64,000 nucleotides of DNA, taken from the NCBI RefSeq assembly GCF_007671655.1, contig NZ_VCGX01000001.1, positions 496,001 to 560,000 on the forward strand, read 5' to 3'. The notes beneath the pieces are model-generated. The model was not told where the DNA came from, did not search any database, and saw only the letters and a list, made by a program, of their open reading frames with translations. Positions 56,221 through 64,000 of the stretch are shown here, in pieces; position 1 is the stretch's first letter, and the number at the start of each line of letters is the position of its first letter. The position numbers and the translations under genes are program-made. This DNA comes from Marinobacter piscis. Lineage in GTDB: Bacteria > Pseudomonadota > Gammaproteobacteria > Pseudomonadales > Oleiphilaceae.

Positions 56221-57007
56221 TCCGCTGGTTACCATCGATAATCTGACCGTCCGGTTTGATGATCGCCTTGTTGTTGACCGGGTCAATCTGTCCCTGCACC
56301 GTGGCGATATCATTACCATAATTGGCCCCAACGGCGCGGGCAAAACCACCCTGATCAAAGCCGTCCTGGGCATTCAGCCTGCAACCAGCGGCCGCATTGA
56401 GCGTACCAAAGGCCTGATTACCGGCTATGTGCCACAGCACCTGCGACTGGAATCCACTCTGCCCCTGAGTGTCAGGCGCTTCATGCTACTCAGTGGTCAG
56501 CCACTGCAGGCCTGTGAGGCTGCTCTGGCCAGAACCAGCGTTGACCACCTGCTGGACGCATCTGTACACCACCTCTCCGGTGGCGAACAACAACGCGTGC
56601 TGCTGGCCCGGGCGCTGGTGCGCAAGCCGGATCTTCTGGTACTGGATGAACCTGCCCAGGGCGTTGATATCAACGGTCAGGCTGCACTTTATGAACTGAT
56701 CCGCCAGCTTCGGGATGAGTTTAACTGTGGGGTCATCATGATTTCCCATGATTTACATCTGGTCATGGCGGCAACCGATAAGGTTATCTGCCTGAACCAG
56801 CATGTCTGTTGCAGCGGCTACCCGGCCGATATATCCCACGACCCGGCCTTTATTGAAACTTTTGGCCAGTCTGTGGCGGAATCCCTGGCGGTTTATCACC
56901 ATCACCACAATCACAATCATGACCTGAGTGGCAACGTGGTCACCCAAAACCACGCCAGTCCGGCTCTGGAAGGAACGCCCCGGGGGTGCCAGCATGACCA
57001 TCATTGA
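56213..57007 (+). CDS. znuC: Zinc ABC transporter ATP-binding protein ZnuC
   Basis: 264 residues. Walker A GPNGAGKTT (about 38-46), signature [15 protein letters not shown], Walker B LLVLDEPAQGVD and the switch ISHD are intact. The C-terminal ~40 residues are His-rich (YHHHHNHNHD; CQHDHH) and probably bind zinc. It overlaps zur by 8 nt and znuB by 14 nt. Confidence 0.95.
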   Translation: MNNPLVTIDNLTVRFDDRLVVDRVNLSLHRGDIITIIGPNGAGKTTLIKAVLGIQPATSGRIERTKGLITGYVPQHLRLESTLPLSVRRFMLLSGQPLQACEAALARTSVDHLLDASVHHLSGGEQQRVLLARALVRKPDLLVLDEPAQGVDINGQAALYELIRQLRDEFNCGVIMISHDLHLVMAATDKVICLNQHVCCSGYPADISHDPAFIETFGQSVAESLAVYHHHHNHNHDLSGNVVTQNHASPALEGTPRGCQHDHH

Positions 57008-57815
57008 TACGATCCTGAATGACTTTTTCTGGCGCGCTCTGGCAGGCGGTCTGGGCGTCGCACTCATCGCCGGACCGCTGGGGTGTTTTGTGGTGTGGCG
57101 AAGAATGGCCTACTTTGGCGATACCCTGGCGCACTCAGCGCTGCTGGGCATTGCCCTGAGTTTCCTGATCAGCGTGCCCCTGAACCTGGGCGTGGTTATC
57201 ACCAGCGTGTTTCTGGCCACCGCCCTGATGTTGTTTTCCCGCAACAAAACACTCGCGACCGACACCCTGCTGGGCATACTTGCCCATAGCGCCCTGGCCA
57301 TTGGCCTGGTGGCACTCAGCTTTATGCCCGAAGTCCGGATTGATCTGACCGGTCTGCTGTTCGGTGACCTTCTGGCAATGAACCGTAATGACCTGCTCTG
57401 GATATACGGTGGCGCGGTCCTGATTCTTGCACTGCTGATCATGTTCTGGCGTGGCTTGCTGATGAGCACGATTCATGAGGAACTGGCACGGGTGGAAGGA
57501 GTGCCGGTTGAGCGGCTGCGACTACTGCTGATGCTGATGTTTGCACTGGTCATTGCCGTAGCCATGAAAATGGTGGGGGTACTACTGATCACGGCCATGC
57601 TGATCATTCCGGCAGCCACGGCGCGCCGACTGGCCCGTACTCCGGAACAAATGGCAGCACTGGCGATCGTGTTCGGCTTTATTGGTGTAACGGGGGGCCT
57701 GAGCATGTCCTGGCACCTGGACACTCCCGCCGGTCCCTCTGTCGTGGTGACGGCCTTCGCGACTTTTCTGTTTGTCTATGCCACAGCCGGGCGGCTCTGG
57801 GCACGCACCGGCTGA
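56994..57815 (+). CDS. znuB: Zinc ABC transporter permease ZnuB
   Basis: 273 residues of the ABC-3 family with about eight membrane helices and the family segment GDTLAHSALLGIALSF. The ATG at 56994 lies inside the znuC end, with a G-rich SD 5 nt upstream. The periplasmic partner ZnuA is not encoded next to it. It ends 9 nt from the convergent patatin gene. Confidence 0.95.
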   Translation: MTIIDTILNDFFWRALAGGLGVALIAGPLGCFVVWRRMAYFGDTLAHSALLGIALSFLISVPLNLGVVITSVFLATALMLFSRNKTLATDTLLGILAHSALAIGLVALSFMPEVRIDLTGLLFGDLLAMNRNDLLWIYGGAVLILALLIMFWRGLLMSTIHEELARVEGVPVERLRLLLMLMFALVIAVAMKMVGVLLITAMLIIPAATARRLARTPEQMAALAIVFGFIGVTGGLSMSWHLDTPAGPSVVVTAFATFLFVYATAGRLWARTG

Positions 57816-57824
57816 CCTTCTGGC

Positions 57825-58907
57825 TCACAATGGCTCTACCACATCCGGAAGACGACCGGTTTCCAGCAACTCCAGAAACTCGTCGCCCATCCGGTCGCTT
57901 TCGGCGATGGCCTGTCGCCATATGCGCTCCCGGGTGCGATCATTTCCGGCGTAGGTTTCAAAATCCTTCCGGTCCGGGAGCCGGCCGCCAGGCAGATGCT
58001 CCAGGTAGTCGCTCGACGGTGCAATCAGCAACACATCCTGAAGCCGCGTGGCATCGCCGCGGCGCCAGGGCAGGGTTTTGTCAAACCAGCCAGGTACGAT
58101 GCGATCGGTAAAATGTGGATACAGCACAACACCGGGTTGCTCATACGGAAGGTCAAGGTGGTAATCCAGCATCCCCCCGTCGCGGTAGATGCCACCCGGC
58201 GCGCCCGGAATATCCCGGACACCGGACATAACCAGCGGTATTGATGCGGATGCCAGGAGTGCCTGAAACAGGTTGTCTGCGCTCAAAGGCACCTGATGAC
58301 TGGGGAAATCGGTCAGTGGCGACAATGGGGCTTCCAGCCTGGGGTCGTGAAGAATGCCCCGTTCCAGAAAACGGCCCAGATGACGACGGCCAACCAGGTT
58401 GGCGCTTATGGCCCCCATCAGACCAAAGCCCAGGCGGCCTTTAGTATCCGGTTCGAGTAACCCCAGACTGCGGACCACCATCACGTTGAGGCGGTACCAT
58501 GGGTGCCCGAGGATATATTCCTCGCGCCCGCCGATCAGTTCCTGCAAAAACAACGTGCTCTGACGGGTTACCTCGGCCGCAGTGACGCCTTTGGAAAAAC
58601 GTTGTGCAGTGTAGAGTTCGGCCAGGCGGCTGAGTTGTTCCCGGGGATTGTCAGACGATGCAATGGCCGCAAACCGCCAGCTTCCGATGGAAGAACCGAT
58701 CAGTGATCGTTCCTGTTCAATCCGGGGCAGCCAGTCTGCAAAAATGGCTTTATCCAGGCCGCTGAGACCCAGGGCCTTGGGGCCGCCGGCTGCCCCCGGA
58801 ATAACGTGTACATCATCCGGCGTCAGCGGCTTTTCCTGTAAACGCTTCAGGGTTCGGCGCCCGGCACGGATGGTCAGAGCAGGTGCTCGGGTATGGATGG
58901 CGGTCAT
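57825..58907 (-). CDS. Patatin-like phospholipase family protein
   Basis: 360 residues. The oxyanion loop IPGAAGGPKALGL, the nucleophile elbow GSSIG (Ser73) and the DGG of YRDGGMLDY form the Ser-Asp dyad of patatin lipases. No signal peptide is evident, so it is probably cytoplasmic. The substrate is unknown. The SD is weak (GGGAAA). It faces znuB with only 9 nt between the stops and no terminator. Confidence 0.88.
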   Translation of the reverse strand: MTAIHTRAPALTIRAGRRTLKRLQEKPLTPDDVHVIPGAAGGPKALGLSGLDKAIFADWLPRIEQERSLIGSSIGSWRFAAIASSDNPREQLSRLAELYTAQRFSKGVTAAEVTRQSTLFLQELIGGREEYILGHPWYRLNVMVVRSLGLLEPDTKGRLGFGLMGAISANLVGRRHLGRFLERGILHDPRLEAPLSPLTDFPSHQVPLSADNLFQALLASASIPLVMSGVRDIPGAPGGIYRDGGMLDYHLDLPYEQPGVVLYPHFTDRIVPGWFDKTLPWRRGDATRLQDVLLIAPSSDYLEHLPGGRLPDRKDFETYAGNDRTRERIWRQAIAESDRMGDEFLELLETGRLPDVVEPL

Positions 58908-59101
58908 ATCAGGTTTCCCGTCCGCATTCTTTAAAAATGAAACATCGCTGCAAATACCCCGCGGATTCTAACGAAGTGGTTATCGGGCGCCAACCAGATC
59001 TTTTACGGATGCAAACCGGTAAACCGTAGAGATACACAGCAAATTCGCTTAAGCTTTGAGCCTTACCAAATCCAGTCCCCCTTAAGAGAACCGGAAAAGT
59101 T

Positions 59102-59671
59102 ATGAGCAAAACCCTTGACGACCTTGCAGGCCACTACAGCGCCATCATCAACGGGCTGGGAGAAGACACCAGTCGTGCAGGTCTGGAGGACACCCCCATG
59201 CGTGCCGCCAAAGCCATGCAGTTTCTTACGCAGGGCTATCAGCAGGACCTTGGCGATCTTGTTAATAATGCGGTGTTCGAGTCTGCAATGGACGAAATGG
59301 TCGTGGTACAGGATATCGAGCTTTACAGTATGTGTGAGCACCACGTATTACCATTTATTGGTAAATGCCACATTGCCTATTTGCCCCAGGGGCATGTTCT
59401 GGGCCTGTCCAAGTTTGCACGTATTGTGGACATGTACGCTCGCCGACTGCAGATTCAGGAAAACCTGACCCGTCAGATTGCCGAAGCCGTAGAGAGCGTA
59501 ACCAACGCCAAGGGTGTGGCTGTGGTGATTGAAGCTCAGCACATGTGCATGATGATGCGCGGCGTGGAAAAGCAGAACTCGAAAATGAAAACCTCCATGA
59601 TGCTGGGACAATTCCGGAAATCCCAGGCAACCCGCTCTGAGTTTCTGAACCTGATCAGCAATAACCGCTGA
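59102..59671 (+). CDS. folE: GTP cyclohydrolase I
   Basis: 189 residues. The signature [21 protein letters not shown] and the zinc ligands Cys (CEHH) and Cys (QHMCMMMRG) are present. It opens GTP to dihydroneopterin triphosphate for folate and pterin synthesis. It starts the folE-folX-CoA-binding gene series and lies 24 nt before folX. Confidence 0.96.
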   Translation: MSKTLDDLAGHYSAIINGLGEDTSRAGLEDTPMRAAKAMQFLTQGYQQDLGDLVNNAVFESAMDEMVVVQDIELYSMCEHHVLPFIGKCHIAYLPQGHVLGLSKFARIVDMYARRLQIQENLTRQIAEAVESVTNAKGVAVVIEAQHMCMMMRGVEKQNSKMKTSMMLGQFRKSQATRSEFLNLISNNR

Positions 59672-59695
59672 ACGCTTTAACCGGAGGGAGCTACC

Positions 59696-60070
59696 ATGAC
59701 AACGATTTCCTGTAGTCATCAGGCCAGAGTAGACATCAAAGACTTACGGCTGCGTGCCTACGTTGGCATCAAGGACGAAGAGATCAACAACCAGCAGGAT
59801 ATAATCATCAACGTCTGCCTGACTTATGATGCCGGTGAAGCCATCAGGCAGAATGAAATTTCCGCCGCCCTCAATTACCGCACCATCACCAAACAGATCA
59901 TCGGCCACGTTGATGGCAACCGTTTTGCTCTTCTTGAGCGTCTGACCCATGAAGTGCTCAGCCTTGTGATGGAACACAGTGCTGTTCAGTGGGCACAGGT
60001 GGAAATTGATAAGCCCCACGCGCTACGGTATGCAGGGTCTGTGTCTGTTTGCCTTGAGGCGCACCGCTAA
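59696..60070 (+). CDS. folX: Dihydroneopterin triphosphate 2'-epimerase FolX
   Basis: 124 residues of the FolB/FolX fold. It is closer to FolX than FolB: LRLRAYVGIKDEEINNQQDI, LNYRTITKQIIGHV and EIDKPHALRYAGSV mirror E. coli FolX. It epimerises dihydroneopterin triphosphate to the monapterin form, using the product of the neighbouring folE. GGAGGGAG lies 6 nt before the ATG. Confidence 0.9.
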   Translation: MTTISCSHQARVDIKDLRLRAYVGIKDEEINNQQDIIINVCLTYDAGEAIRQNEISAALNYRTITKQIIGHVDGNRFALLERLTHEVLSLVMEHSAVQWAQVEIDKPHALRYAGSVSVCLEAHR

Positions 60071-60092
60071 TCCAACACAGGTGATCAATACA

Positions 60093-60530
60093 ATGCCAAG
60101 CAACCAACCCGAACAAATGCACGCCATTCTCGAACGTGTTCGCACCATTGCACTGGTCGGCGCAAGCGAGAAAACCAACCGTCCCTCCCATGAGGTTATG
60201 GAATTCATGCAGAAGCAGGGATACCGGATGATTCCTGTTAATCCCCGCCTCGCCGGCCAGAAAGTGCTGGGTGAGACAGTTTACGCTGACATTGCGTCTG
60301 TACCGGAACCCATAGATATGGTTGAAGTGTTCCTGGCACCCGAGCGTACGGATGCGGTGATTGATCAGGCTATTGACCTGAAAGTTCCGGTCATCTGGCT
60401 GCAAATCGGGGTGATCAATGACGCTGGTGCAGCCCGGGCCGAGGCTGCCGGGCTGACCGTTGTTATGGACCGTTGCCCGAAACAGGAAATTCCATACATG
60501 AATAGCCCGACAAACAATCCGGGGGCCTGA
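60093..60530 (+). CDS. CoA-binding protein (YccU family)
   Basis: 145 residues with the CoA-binding Rossmann fold. TIALVGASEKTNRPSHEV near the N terminus binds the nucleotide, and the strands VDMVEVF and VPVIWLQIGV follow. Such small proteins bind CoA in the cytoplasm; the physiological role is unknown. The ATG at 60093 has AGGTGA 8 nt upstream; a longer frame would overlap folX. Confidence 0.88.
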   Translation: MPSNQPEQMHAILERVRTIALVGASEKTNRPSHEVMEFMQKQGYRMIPVNPRLAGQKVLGETVYADIASVPEPIDMVEVFLAPERTDAVIDQAIDLKVPVIWLQIGVINDAGAARAEAAGLTVVMDRCPKQEIPYMNSPTNNPGA

Positions 60531-60549
60531 ACCACCAGGTAAGACTATT

Positions 60550-60870
60550 ATGGCCACGAACTACTTGACTCAGGAGCAGGACCGCCGGCTTCGCCGCTGG
60601 GAACGCTGGAACCGCAACTATTTTATTTTTGCATTCGTGGCCCTGGTGATTGTGCTGGTATTCAGTAGCCAGCTCGGGCTTTCCAGTGGTGACAGCTGGG
60701 GCCCCCTGGGTGTTCTGATCGCGGCTTTGATTACGCCGATCATTATTCTGCAGCTGCGCCTGGCCTGCCCGGCCTGTGGCGAAAAGATTGGCTGGCAGGC
60801 CAAGCTGATGGCCCCTGACCAGTGCAAAAGCTGCGGTACCTTCCTGCGAGCAAAAAACGCTTCTTCCTGA
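60550..60870 (+). CDS. Small membrane protein with C-terminal zinc ribbon
   Basis: 106 residues, not assigned to a named family. Two membrane helices (about 26-41 and 54-73) precede a CPAC...CKSC zinc ribbon at the C terminus (about 77-97). It lies 19 nt after the CoA-binding protein gene and ends 5 nt before the MerR-type promoter. Its function is unknown. Confidence 0.75.
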   Translation: MATNYLTQEQDRRLRRWERWNRNYFIFAFVALVIVLVFSSQLGLSSGDSWGPLGVLIAALITPIIILQLRLACPACGEKIGWQAKLMAPDQCKSCGTFLRAKNASS

Positions 60871-60875
60871 AACCT

Positions 60876-60907
60876 TTGACCTGTGAGTAGGTCACAGGTT
60901 TTAAGCT
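60876..60907 (+). promoter_or_regulatory. MerR-type promoter and operator of merR-copA
   Basis: A -35 TTGACC (60876-60881) and -10 TAAGCT (60902-60907) are separated by 20 nt, the stretched spacing typical of MerR-family promoters. Between them lies an 8-5-8 dyad: ACCTGTGA (60879-60886) and TCACAGGT (60892-60899). The position relative to -35 matches the copA, zntA and cadA promoters. It could also act as a hairpin for the preceding gene, but it has no T-run. Confidence 0.75.
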
Positions 60908-60955
60908 ATCCTTAAATTACGAACACTCCCTGCTACCAAACTTGTGTAGTAGGTC

Positions 60956-61064
60956 GCATGGTTACGGGGGTGTGTCCGAAAATCGCTGTGAATACGTCCA
61001 TGTACGCTTGCCCTTCGCCTTCCATGGCGAAGAGCATTTTCGGACACACCCCCCGTAACCACGC
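60956..61064. repeat. Palindromic repeat element, copy 2 (merR leader)
   Basis: Arms at 60959-60983 and 61036-61061 are complementary apart from one extra G:C. They flank a 52 nt core (60984-61035) containing GTGAATACGTCC and the inner hairpin CTTCGCC/GGCGAAG. Beyond one mismatch a GC/GC pair marks the boundaries GCA...CGC. Core and boundaries match the element at 7938-8048; the arms do not. It fills most of the leader between the MerR-type promoter and merR. Confidence 0.9.
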
Positions 61065-61093
61065 TCTCAAACAACTGGTGAGGGCTGCTGGGT

Positions 61094-61525
61094 ATGAAAG
61101 TTAAAGAGCTTGCTACGGCTGCCGGGGTTAATCCGGACACTGTCCGGTTTTATACACGGGAAGGATTGCTAAACCCCACCCGCAACCCGGAGAACAACTA
61201 TCAGCATTACGATACTGAGGATCTCCGGCGTCTGCGTTTTGCCCGTAAGGCACGGCAGCTGGGGTTTTCGTTACCCGAGGTCCGGCAGATTCTGGATCAG
61301 GCGGATGATCATCATTCGCCCTGCCCTATGGTGCGGGATGTATTTCAGCAACGGCTGGAAGGCGTGGAGCAGGAAATTGAGGAGTTACAGCAGCTGCGCA
61401 AGCGTATGAAGTCCGCACTGGCTGCCTGGCAGGATATGCCGGACGGTACACCAGACGGGCAGACCATCTGCCGGCTGATTGAACATTGGGATGATAATTC
61501 TCCCGCAAAACAGGTTGAGGAGTAA
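61094..61525 (+). CDS. MerR-family heavy-metal-responsive regulator
   Basis: 143 residues. The DNA-binding domain is MKVKELATAAGVNPDTVRFY, and a long dimerisation helix follows. Metal ligands are probably Cys77 (SPCPMVRD) and Cys126 (TICRLIE), a spacing unlike the CxxxxxxxC loop of CueR and closer to zinc/cadmium/lead-type regulators. It is followed 6 nt later by copA, so it should control the efflux ATPase and itself. AGGG is 9 nt before the ATG. Confidence 0.88.
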   Translation: MKVKELATAAGVNPDTVRFYTREGLLNPTRNPENNYQHYDTEDLRRLRFARKARQLGFSLPEVRQILDQADDHHSPCPMVRDVFQQRLEGVEQEIEELQQLRKRMKSALAAWQDMPDGTPDGQTICRLIEHWDDNSPAKQVEE

Positions 61526-61531
61526 TCCATT

Positions 61532-64000
61532 ATGAGTGAAGCGCCTGTATTACACACCAGTCTCAGCATTTCCGGCGCCACCTGCCAGGGCTGCGCGAAA
61601 AAAATTCGCAATGCTCTGGAGCCGCTGACCGGAGATACGGAGCTGGTGGAGGTTAACCTGGACGATCAGACGGTGGCGCTGCCAGAAGGTATAAACACCT
61701 CGGAAGCGGCCCGGGCTGTGACGGAAGCCGGCTATCCGGCCGAGCCGCTGAGTGAAGCCGGGACGTCTGGGAAATCAGTGGAAGCGGCTGAACAATCAAC
61801 TGCGCAGACGCACGAGACAGACAGTGCGCCGGAAGAGCCACCCGCCCCACCTGAGGGCGACGACCAGGTAAACCTGGCGGTCACCGGGGCTACCTGTGCT
61901 TCTTGTGTCAACACAATTGAGAAGGCACTGAAGTCTGTGCCCGGCGTTACCCACGCCCACATGAACCTGGCGGACAACACCGCCACGGCCACGGGAGCGT
62001 CTGATGCTCAGGCTTTGATCAAGGCGGTGGAGAGCTCCGGTTACGGTGCCAGTGTGATCGAAGATGCGGACGCCGCCGATGAGCAGAAACAGGCTGAGGA
62101 CAAAAAACAATACCGGACCCTGATGGTGAAAATGGCCATCAGTCTGGGTCTGGGCGTAGGCATGATGGTCTGGGGCATGGGCTTTGGCTCCATGACGGTG
62201 ACCGATGCAAACCAGGGCACCTGGCTTGTTCTCGGTCTGATCACGCTGGCGGTAATGGCCGGCACCGGTGGGCACTTCTTCACCGGCGCCTGGAAAGCGT
62301 TCCGGCATCATAATGCCAATATGGACACGCTGATTGCCCTGGGTACGGGTACCGCCTGGCTGTATTCCATAACCGTGGTGAGTATTCCCGAGGCTTTGCC
62401 GGAAATGGCCCGGCATGTGTACTTTGAAGCCTCGGCCATGATCATTGCTCTGATCAACCTGGGCCAGGCACTGGAGCTGCGGGCGAAAGGCAAAACCTCC
62501 GAGGCCGTGCGCCGGTTGCTGGACCTGAGAGCGAAAACCGCACGGGTTATACGGGACGGCCACGAACAGGACATTCCGGTAGAAGATGTACGCAAGGGTG
62601 ATCATATCCGCGTGCGGCCGGGTGAAAACCTGCCTGTTGATGGCCGGGTGATTGAGGGCAGCACCCGCATTGACGAAAGCATGCTGACCGGTGAGCCCAT
62701 GCCGGTGACCAAAGCCGTGGATGACAACGTATCCGCCGGCACTCTCAATACCCACGGTGGTATTGTTTATGAAGCGACTCACGTGGGCAGCGAAACCGCG
62801 CTGGCACAGATTATCCATCTGGTGAAGAAAGCCCAGGGCTCCAAGCCCGCGATCGGGCGGTTGGCCGATAAAATATCGTCGGTATTCGTGCCCAGCGTTA
62901 TGCTGATAGCCATTGCCTCCGCACTGGTCTGGTACAACGTCGGGCCGGAGCCTGCCGTTGTGCATATGATGGTTGCAGCTACCACGGTACTGATCATTGC
63001 CTGCCCTTGTGCCCTCGGCCTGGCCACGCCCATGTCGGTGATGGTCGGTGTTGGTAAAGCGGCGGAGTATGGGGCACTGATTCGCCAGGGCGATGCACTG
63101 CAAACCGCAGGCAAGCTGGACCTGGTGATTCTCGATAAAACCGGCACCATCACCGAAGGCCATCCGGCGGTCACCAGCGTGCACTCAGTGGAGGGTGATG
63201 AGCAGCAGTTACTGGCGCTGGCGGCCGGGCTGGAGCAACACTCTGAACACCCACTGGCCGAAGCGATTGTTAATCACGCCAAAGAGCTGAACGCAGAGCC
63301 ATTGAAAGTCACTGGCTTTGAAGCTCTGAATGGCAAAGGCGTGGCCGGGCAATTCGAAGGCGAACCGGTTCGCCTGGGCAACCGTCGCTGGCTCGAGGCC
63401 GAAGGCCTGTCACTGGACGGCCTGAGCGACGCGGAACACGCCATTACCGAGCAGGCAGGCACGCCACTGTTTCTGGCCCACGGCACGAAACTGCTGGGTG
63501 TGCTGGGCGTTGCCGACGCTATCAAAGCCGATTCCGAGGCGGCCATCCAGCGCCTCCATGACGCCGGTATACGGGTGATGATGGTCACTGGTGACATCAG
63601 TGCCACCGCCCGGGCCATTTCTGCCAAGACCGGCATAGATGACTACCGCGCCGAAGTTCTCCCGGAAGACAAGGCGGACGTGGTTAACGAAATGCGCAGC
63701 AAAGGCTATACCGTCGCCATGGTGGGCGACGGTATTAACGACGCCCCGGCCCTGGCCGCTTCCGATGTCGGCTTTGCCATAGGCACAGGTACAGACGTTG
63801 CCATCGAAAGTGCCGCCATCACCCTGATGCGGGGTTCTCTGCACGGTGTACCGGATGCCATTGAGGTGTCCCGGGCCACGGTGAAAAACATCTACCAGAA
63901 CCTTTTTGGCGCCTTCATATACAACACCCTGGGTATTCCCATCGCAGCGGGCCTGCTGTACCCGGTCTGGGGTATTCTGATGAGCCCGATCTTTGCCGGT
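61532..64000 (+). CDS. copA: Copper-transporting P1B-type ATPase CopA (3' end outside window)
   Basis: 823 codons are visible; only a few tens of C-terminal residues seem missing. Two N-terminal heavy-metal domains carry Cys18/Cys21 (ATCQGC) and Cys122/Cys125 (ATCASC). Membrane helices follow, with the ion-site motif [11 protein letters not shown] (Cys491, Cys493), phosphorylation site DKTGT (Asp535), SEHPLAEA and [12 protein letters not shown] in the seventh helix and MSP in the last fit Cu(I) specificity. The ATG has GAGGAG 9 nt upstream. Confidence 0.93.
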   Translation, partial: MSEAPVLHTSLSISGATCQGCAKKIRNALEPLTGDTELVEVNLDDQTVALPEGINTSEAARAVTEAGYPAEPLSEAGTSGKSVEAAEQSTAQTHETDSAPEEPPAPPEGDDQVNLAVTGATCASCVNTIEKALKSVPGVTHAHMNLADNTATATGASDAQALIKAVESSGYGASVIEDADAADEQKQAEDKKQYRTLMVKMAISLGLGVGMMVWGMGFGSMTVTDANQGTWLVLGLITLAVMAGTGGHFFTGAWKAFRHHNANMDTLIALGTGTAWLYSITVVSIPEALPEMARHVYFEASAMIIALINLGQALELRAKGKTSEAVRRLLDLRAKTARVIRDGHEQDIPVEDVRKGDHIRVRPGENLPVDGRVIEGSTRIDESMLTGEPMPVTKAVDDNVSAGTLNTHGGIVYEATHVGSETALAQIIHLVKKAQGSKPAIGRLADKISSVFVPSVMLIAIASALVWYNVGPEPAVVHMMVAATTVLIIACPCALGLATPMSVMVGVGKAAEYGALIRQGDALQTAGKLDLVILDKTGTITEGHPAVTSVHSVEGDEQQLLALAAGLEQHSEHPLAEAIVNHAKELNAEPLKVTGFEALNGKGVAGQFEGEPVRLGNRRWLEAEGLSLDGLSDAEHAITEQAGTPLFLAHGTKLLGVLGVADAIKADSEAAIQRLHDAGIRVMMVTGDISATARAISAKTGIDDYRAEVLPEDKADVVNEMRSKGYTVAMVGDGINDAPALAASDVGFAIGTGTDVAIESAAITLMRGSLHGVPDAIEVSRATVKNIYQNLFGAFIYNTLGIPIAAGLLYPVWGILMSPIFAG

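Noticed and set aside
60879-60899. Dyad after the zinc-ribbon gene as an intrinsic terminator
   Set aside because: There is no T-run, and its position between a TTGACC and a TAAGCT with 20 nt spacing fits a MerR operator much better.
61796-63184. Long open frame on the minus strand opposite copA (462 codons)
   Set aside because: It is antisense to a fully conserved P-type ATPase, has no SD or recognisable domain, and arises from high GC codon bias.

Overview
This 64 kb window looks like chromosomal DNA of a marine gammaproteobacterium. Gene content and gene order point to Marinobacter or a close relative, judged from protein features and not from any database search. GC content is moderately high, operons are compact with many 1-15 nt overlaps, and Shine-Dalgarno (SD) sites are clear. 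I see no insertion sequence, prophage, CRISPR array, rRNA or tRNA.

Region 1 (1-20 kb, minus strand) is one long type VI secretion (T6SS) operon, read right to left: tssB, tssC, tssE, tssF, tssG, tagH/fha, tssJ, tssK, tssL, clpV (tssH), vasH, vasI, tssA (vasJ), tssM, then a secreted ATP-dependent DNA ligase (LigE type) that runs off the left edge. The order matches the Vibrio cholerae vipA-to-vasK block. No hcp, vgrG or PAAR gene is present, so tube and tip must be encoded elsewhere. A palindromic element sits between clpV and vasH.

Region 2 (20-34.5 kb) is mostly housekeeping: an acyl-CoA-binding protein, an exported hypothetical protein, greB (TTG start), a small unknown gene, a two-component system, rpoH with a near-perfect sigma-E promoter, ftsX-ftsE-ftsY, rsmD-mutM, a small exported protein, yrfG-hslR-hslO and pckA.

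Region 3 (34.5-44.7 kb, minus strand) holds a three-gene TRAP-like transport system (binding protein, TatT-like lipoprotein, oversized fused permease), then gshB, tonB, yqgE, ruvX, pyrR, pyrB and a pyrC-like gene whose metal-binding histidines are lost (a PyrC' partner of PyrB).

Region 4 (44.9-55.7 kb, plus strand) is the twitching-motility chemosensory cluster pilG-pilH-pilI-pilJ-chpA-chpC. ChpA is 2224 residues with at least six canonical Hpt domains. The adaptation genes pilK and chpB are missing from the locus.

Region 5 (55.7-64 kb) contains zur-znuC-znuB (no znuA beside it), a patatin-like lipase, folE-folX, a CoA-binding protein, a small zinc-ribbon membrane protein, and a merR-copA copper-type efflux operon cut by the right edge. 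The merR-copA operon has a MerR-type operator/promoter about 190 nt upstream of merR, and a second copy of the palindromic element fills its leader.

The most unusual signal is this pair of palindromic elements (7938-8048 and 60956-61064). They share a core and outer boundaries, but their long arms differ between the two loci while staying self-complementary at each.
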